Shown: positions 60,250 to 64,000 of the stretch, one piece after another
Layout of the letters: every line of letters begins with the position of its first letter
How positions within the stretch are numbered: position 1 is the stretch's first letter
Assembly (NCBI GenBank): GCA_964035545.1
Contig: OZ037768.1
Location: forward strand, 6,253,241-6,317,240
Length of the DNA: 64,000 nt
From: Bugula neritina
Taxonomy: Eukaryota > Bryozoa > Gymnolaemata > Cheilostomatida > Bugulidae
Direction of reading: 5' to 3'
Notes under the pieces: generated by a model
Told to the model about the DNA's origin: nothing
The model's database searches: none
Seen by the model: only the letters and a program-made list of their open reading frames with translations
Translations under genes and position numbers: made by a program

Positions 60250-63200
60250 ATGGCTTTTGACCTGGAAGATAAGTTATATAGTCTAAGTGCCAATGGCAAA
60301 GTTTCAGAGCTAAGAAGCTTAATATCAAGTAAGTTTCATTTCTAAACAGTTCATATATTTTGTTTAAAAAATGTTTGCAGTTTTATCTTTGTCTTTGAAC
60401 CGCTTTATTTTCATTGACTTGTTCTATCAAGTCAGGTGATACTTGAATCAGGCAAAACCTTCCTACGTAGTTGGTCTTGTTAAGTTTTAATATGTAATTT
60501 AAGCTTTGAAATATGTAATAGAGATCTGTCATTTAAATTTTTATCTAAATTTACGAGTTTAGGGTGCTGGTTTCTTTATCTAAGAGCACTTGAGTGATCT
60601 ATTGATAAATTCACGGTAAAGTTCTTTTATCACATTATTTTCAGCATAGTGCATCTGTAACAACTTTTCTAACATTTCCTAGTTGACTCATAACTATTGC
60701 CCTGCTTATAATATTTTGAACAGTGTCCAACATCAAATTGAATGCATCAAATCAACGAGGTTGGACTGCATTGATGTTTGCAGCCAGAAATGGACATAAA
60801 GATGTCGTATCATTGCTGGTAGAAAAAGGGTAAAGTCAATTTCCATGATCACTTCATATCAGCACACATAAGTTAAATCAGATCACTTGATAACATGTCA
60901 TGAACAGGAAATCAGTTTATACGAATTTAGTGAGGCACTACAATTTATTTACTCACATTCATGCTGAACATATAAATTTTTCTAGCGGTAGTTTTATAAA
61001 ATAAATAAATTTTGTTTTATAGTTTGGGTTACATGAATTTAAAAATAAGTTCTCTTCAGTGGAAACATATTTACCTACTTTATGGTGTAAAATCAGCCCC
61101 ATTCACTACACTACCAGGATGATCATACAAAGTCAAGGCTGGGTACCAAGCCTACTGAGAGCTTATTTTATACTAGATTTGAAACCCTTTGAATTATATG
61201 AATTACACTGATGTTTTAGTGCTAATGTAGAACAGCAAAATGGCTTGGGACAGACGGCCTATGACATCGCTGCCTTCTGGAGTCAAACAGCTATACTCAG
61301 TTTGTTGAAACAACCCGACACAGAAAGTCAGCCGACAGAACCTGTACACTACTTTACTGTAAGACATTTAGACAGAGCCAATGAAAAGAGAAAAGATTTG
61401 CAATGGTTAAAGGAAAGACTAGCTACTTCACAATTATCCACATTTATCTTAGCGTTTGTCAAAACTTTTCCAGTGCTAAAAGGCGACGACAAGAATTATT
61501 CAGTTAGGAAATTTTTACCAAAGGATTTGGAAAACTTTGTGGACTTAGAGAATTGTGAAAAATCCGAAATAGTTTTTCTTGGGATGCGGACAAATAATGA
61601 AACAGGGAAACAGGAGTGTCTATTTGCTGTGGATATTTCTCAAGGTACTATACTGTTACTACTTGCAAAGCAGTATGATGTTAGGTAATTTATTATCAAT
61701 GTATGCAGCTGGAGGGTTTAGTTTGTCTTACACTTTATGGTTGTTTATAAATATGTCTGCGTGTATGAGTAGAGTTTTATCAGGGTTTTGAACATATAAA
61801 TTTATTACAGTGCTATTCAGAATATATGCCATCTTATTCATAGAATATCTGTGGGTAAAAATTTGTAAACTCCGAAATTAAATAGATGCAGTCACTTTAC
61901 ATATCAAAATATAATGCTCTAAACTCATTACTGGCAGTTTTTTTAAGATACAGAAGTTTACTTGTAGTTATACTCTAATGTGTAGTTTACTCATCAAAGT
62001 TAGCTCTGTATGATTTCAGAGACATACAAAGATATACAAGCTGCTTTTCCCAATGAGAGTTTATATGTACCCAAAGGCTTGAGGGATGCATTTCTGCTGG
62101 ACTCTGAGGAAGCAGCTTTGGCTGGGCTGGTAAGGTGACAGACCTGTTGTCATGTGGTATGTTTACAGAGAATTCACAAGCAGTACATGCGTTGTTCTTG
62201 TTTTAATTAAGCCCTTGTTTCTCATTTTCAGTTTTCTCTTTGATTATTTTGGTCATTTTATTAGACTTATCCTTTTTTACTCTATTATGATGTGAATACA
62301 TGAGGATTTTGATAGATTATAAATAAATATGAACTTTTTGTCATCATTAACTCTTACAGTGTAAGAAGTTATAATTAAATTTGGTTTATCTGTTTGTTAA
62401 CAGGCACATAGCGTACTGGATTGGCATAGAAACTGCATATTTTGTCAATGCTGTGGGTATCGTACCAAGTTTGCTCATGCTGGATATAAAAGAGAATGTA
62501 CTAATGAAGATTGCCGTACGGTACGAGGTAGGTTTTTTCTATAATAAAACTGTTTGTAGTCCTAATTTCTATATATGCTATATTATTTACAAAGCATTAA
62601 ACAATAAATTGTGTAATTAAAAGGTTTTCTTGCTTTGTGTTGATAACAAATTTGAGCCTATGATGTTCAGTAAATAATTTGATAAAAGAAAGTTCAAATT
62701 GACTTTTTACACATTTCACTTGTTCTCTTTAAAGCACAATGAGCTGTTATTAATTGTTTAGATTGTACTGTATTTGTAGAAGTCAAAAATTCTTCCTACC
62801 TCCGTCTAGATCCTACAATTATTGTGGCAGTTATCTCCGCTGATAAGAGTAAGCTGCTGTTGGCACAGGGTCGAAGATTTATTCCTAACATGTGGAGCTG
62901 TCTAGCAGGCTTTATGGAGCCAGGTGAAATAAATTATCTCCTTTAAAGATATCTAACCAGACTAAACTCTACTACAAGAAAATTTTTAAAATATAACTCA
63001 AAAAAGTTTTTTAAGTCTGAAGATAAGATAGCAATTTGATAAAGTAACAGTCATTTTATTTGATGGCCGAAAGCTTAATTGTTTTTATTTTACTTTTTGT
63101 ATTAGATTTTATTGTGATATCATCTATGTCTCACTAGTCTATACCTGTCTAAGCATTCTCTAAGTTACATGAATTTGAGTGTTTATCAACTTTTATACCC

Positions 63201-64000
63201 GGAAATATTGGCCTCAACTCCATTTGAGGTAACTTGCTTAGGTTATGTTTCCATTGATCCGCTTCATTTTTTTTAAATTTAAGCAGTTTAGGATTTAACC
63301 ATGATTTATCTTATTTTTAAATTTAGTTGTTTGTTGTATCATTTGAGTTAAAACTTATAGGTAGGTTTCAATTTAAATTTAAGAGTTAATTGACAAATTT
63401 CATAGAATTTGACTTTTTAAAAGGAATTGTCTTCTTTTTCAGACAAGAATATACTGCGAATGAATAATTGGAAATAATATATTCTGGTAAAAAATCGAAC
63501 AATTTTGATGCACATTTTTTATGCTATAATACACAGCTTATAGGTTGCATGGCTACACTTTTTTTTCTGAAGCCATGAATTTGTTTATTTAATATATGTT
63601 AGTTTTTCTCGAGTGTTAGATTCAAAAGTAGTCTTAACAGCTGTTGCTACCCTAGAATCACGCATTCAAAGTCTCTCCATATATTTAGTAAAGTTATTAG
63701 TGGAACTAAGGCTCGTTATCTACTGATTGCTGTGCTTCCTCTAGTAAAGTAAAAGCATAATATGCATTATTATTAGTGTTAATATTATTGTTTTATTGTT
63801 TTAGGAGAAAGCATTGAAGATGCGTGTAGAAGAGAGGTGTTTGAAGAAACTGGGATTCGTGTTGGCCGTGTAACATACCATTCAACCCAGCCATGGCCAT
63901 TTCCTACCCAGATCATGATTGGTCTTATAGGACACGCTACGAATACAGATATCACGGTCGATAAATCTGAATTATCAGATGCTAAATGGTTTTCACGCTC
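60250..64000 (+). CDS. NUDT12: NAD-capped RNA / NADH hydrolase NUDT12 (3' end beyond window)
   Basis: NUDT12 hydrolyses NAD(P)H and removes NAD caps from RNA in cytosol and peroxisomes. Exons: 60250-60328, 60724-60829, 61220-61644, 62020-62129, 62404-62527, 62780-62923, 63805-64000 (cut). Ankyrin repeats come first: GWTALMFAARNGHKDVVSLL, QTAYDIAAFW. A NUDIX-like N-domain follows, then AHSVLDWHRNCIFCQCCGYR with the zinc ribbon (C-x2-C ... C-x4-C in RECTNEDC), and the catalytic Nudix box GFMEPGESIEDACRREVFEE TGI, which fits Gx5Ex7REUxEExGU exactly. The NUDT12/NudC subfamily signature QPWPFPTQIMIG follows the box as expected. The start ATG has A at -3 and G at +4. An in-frame upstream start is possible through a separate exon. 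The C-terminus, with its peroxisomal signal in vertebrates, is outside the window. Confidence 0.94.

Overview
This window is genomic DNA from an invertebrate animal. The genes are split into many short exons with GT-AG introns, the non-coding DNA is strongly AT-rich, and the gene content is metazoan: a hemopexin-type matrix metalloproteinase, a clusterin-family protein, TPPP, AP1AR and a NAK-family kinase. I cannot fix the phylum from sequence alone. Exon boundaries below were worked out by hand; every junction keeps reading phase and uses GT...AG, but none has been checked against RNA.

Layout from left to right. At 1-72 is the C-terminal tip of an upstream + strand gene. At 1337-9861 (+) is a complete importin beta-1 gene with 19 coding exons and 878 aa; two of its introns carry 97% identical copies of a 301-bp structured element. 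At 12511-13747 (-) is TPPP, convergent with importin beta-1. At 16345-16507 (-) is an intact U1 snRNA gene with a PSE-like promoter element. At 18072-26280 (-) is a matrix metalloproteinase (catalytic domain plus hemopexin propeller; its 5' end was not found). The 3.9-kb intron that splits its catalytic domain contains a complete six-exon gene on the same strand (21514-23670), coding for a secreted clusterin-like protein with an unusual Gly/Lys amphipathic repeat core. At 31883-35721 (+) is an AP1AR-like gene with an N-terminal MGNCC lipidation motif. At 36551-38876 (-) is an EF-hand protein with a probable ubiquitin-like C-terminus, convergent with AP1AR. At 42536-49884 (+) is an AAK1/BMP2K-type kinase with NPF and FxDxF endocytic motifs. 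At 52448-57813 (+) is a UBE2D ubiquitin-conjugating enzyme, and at 60250-64000 (+) a NUDT12 gene cut by the window end.

The genes are mostly unrelated housekeeping functions: nuclear import, splicing, microtubules, ubiquitin transfer, NAD(P)H/NAD-cap hydrolysis. Two of them, the AP1AR-like protein and the AAK1/BMP2K kinase, both belong to clathrin-adaptor regulation, and two secreted proteins (protease and clusterin-like chaperone) share one locus. The non-coding space holds several mobile or repeat structures: a 352-bp MITE with 72-bp inverted ends and a deleted relative, a 160-bp foldback element, a 203-bp hairpin, dispersed arrays of a degenerate SATAST hexamer, a purine-rich minisatellite, and a 112-bp GT run. 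The main points for follow-up are the nested clusterin-like gene, its glycine-rich core with dibasic sites, the duplicated splice donor in AP1AR, and the duplicated intronic element in importin beta-1.
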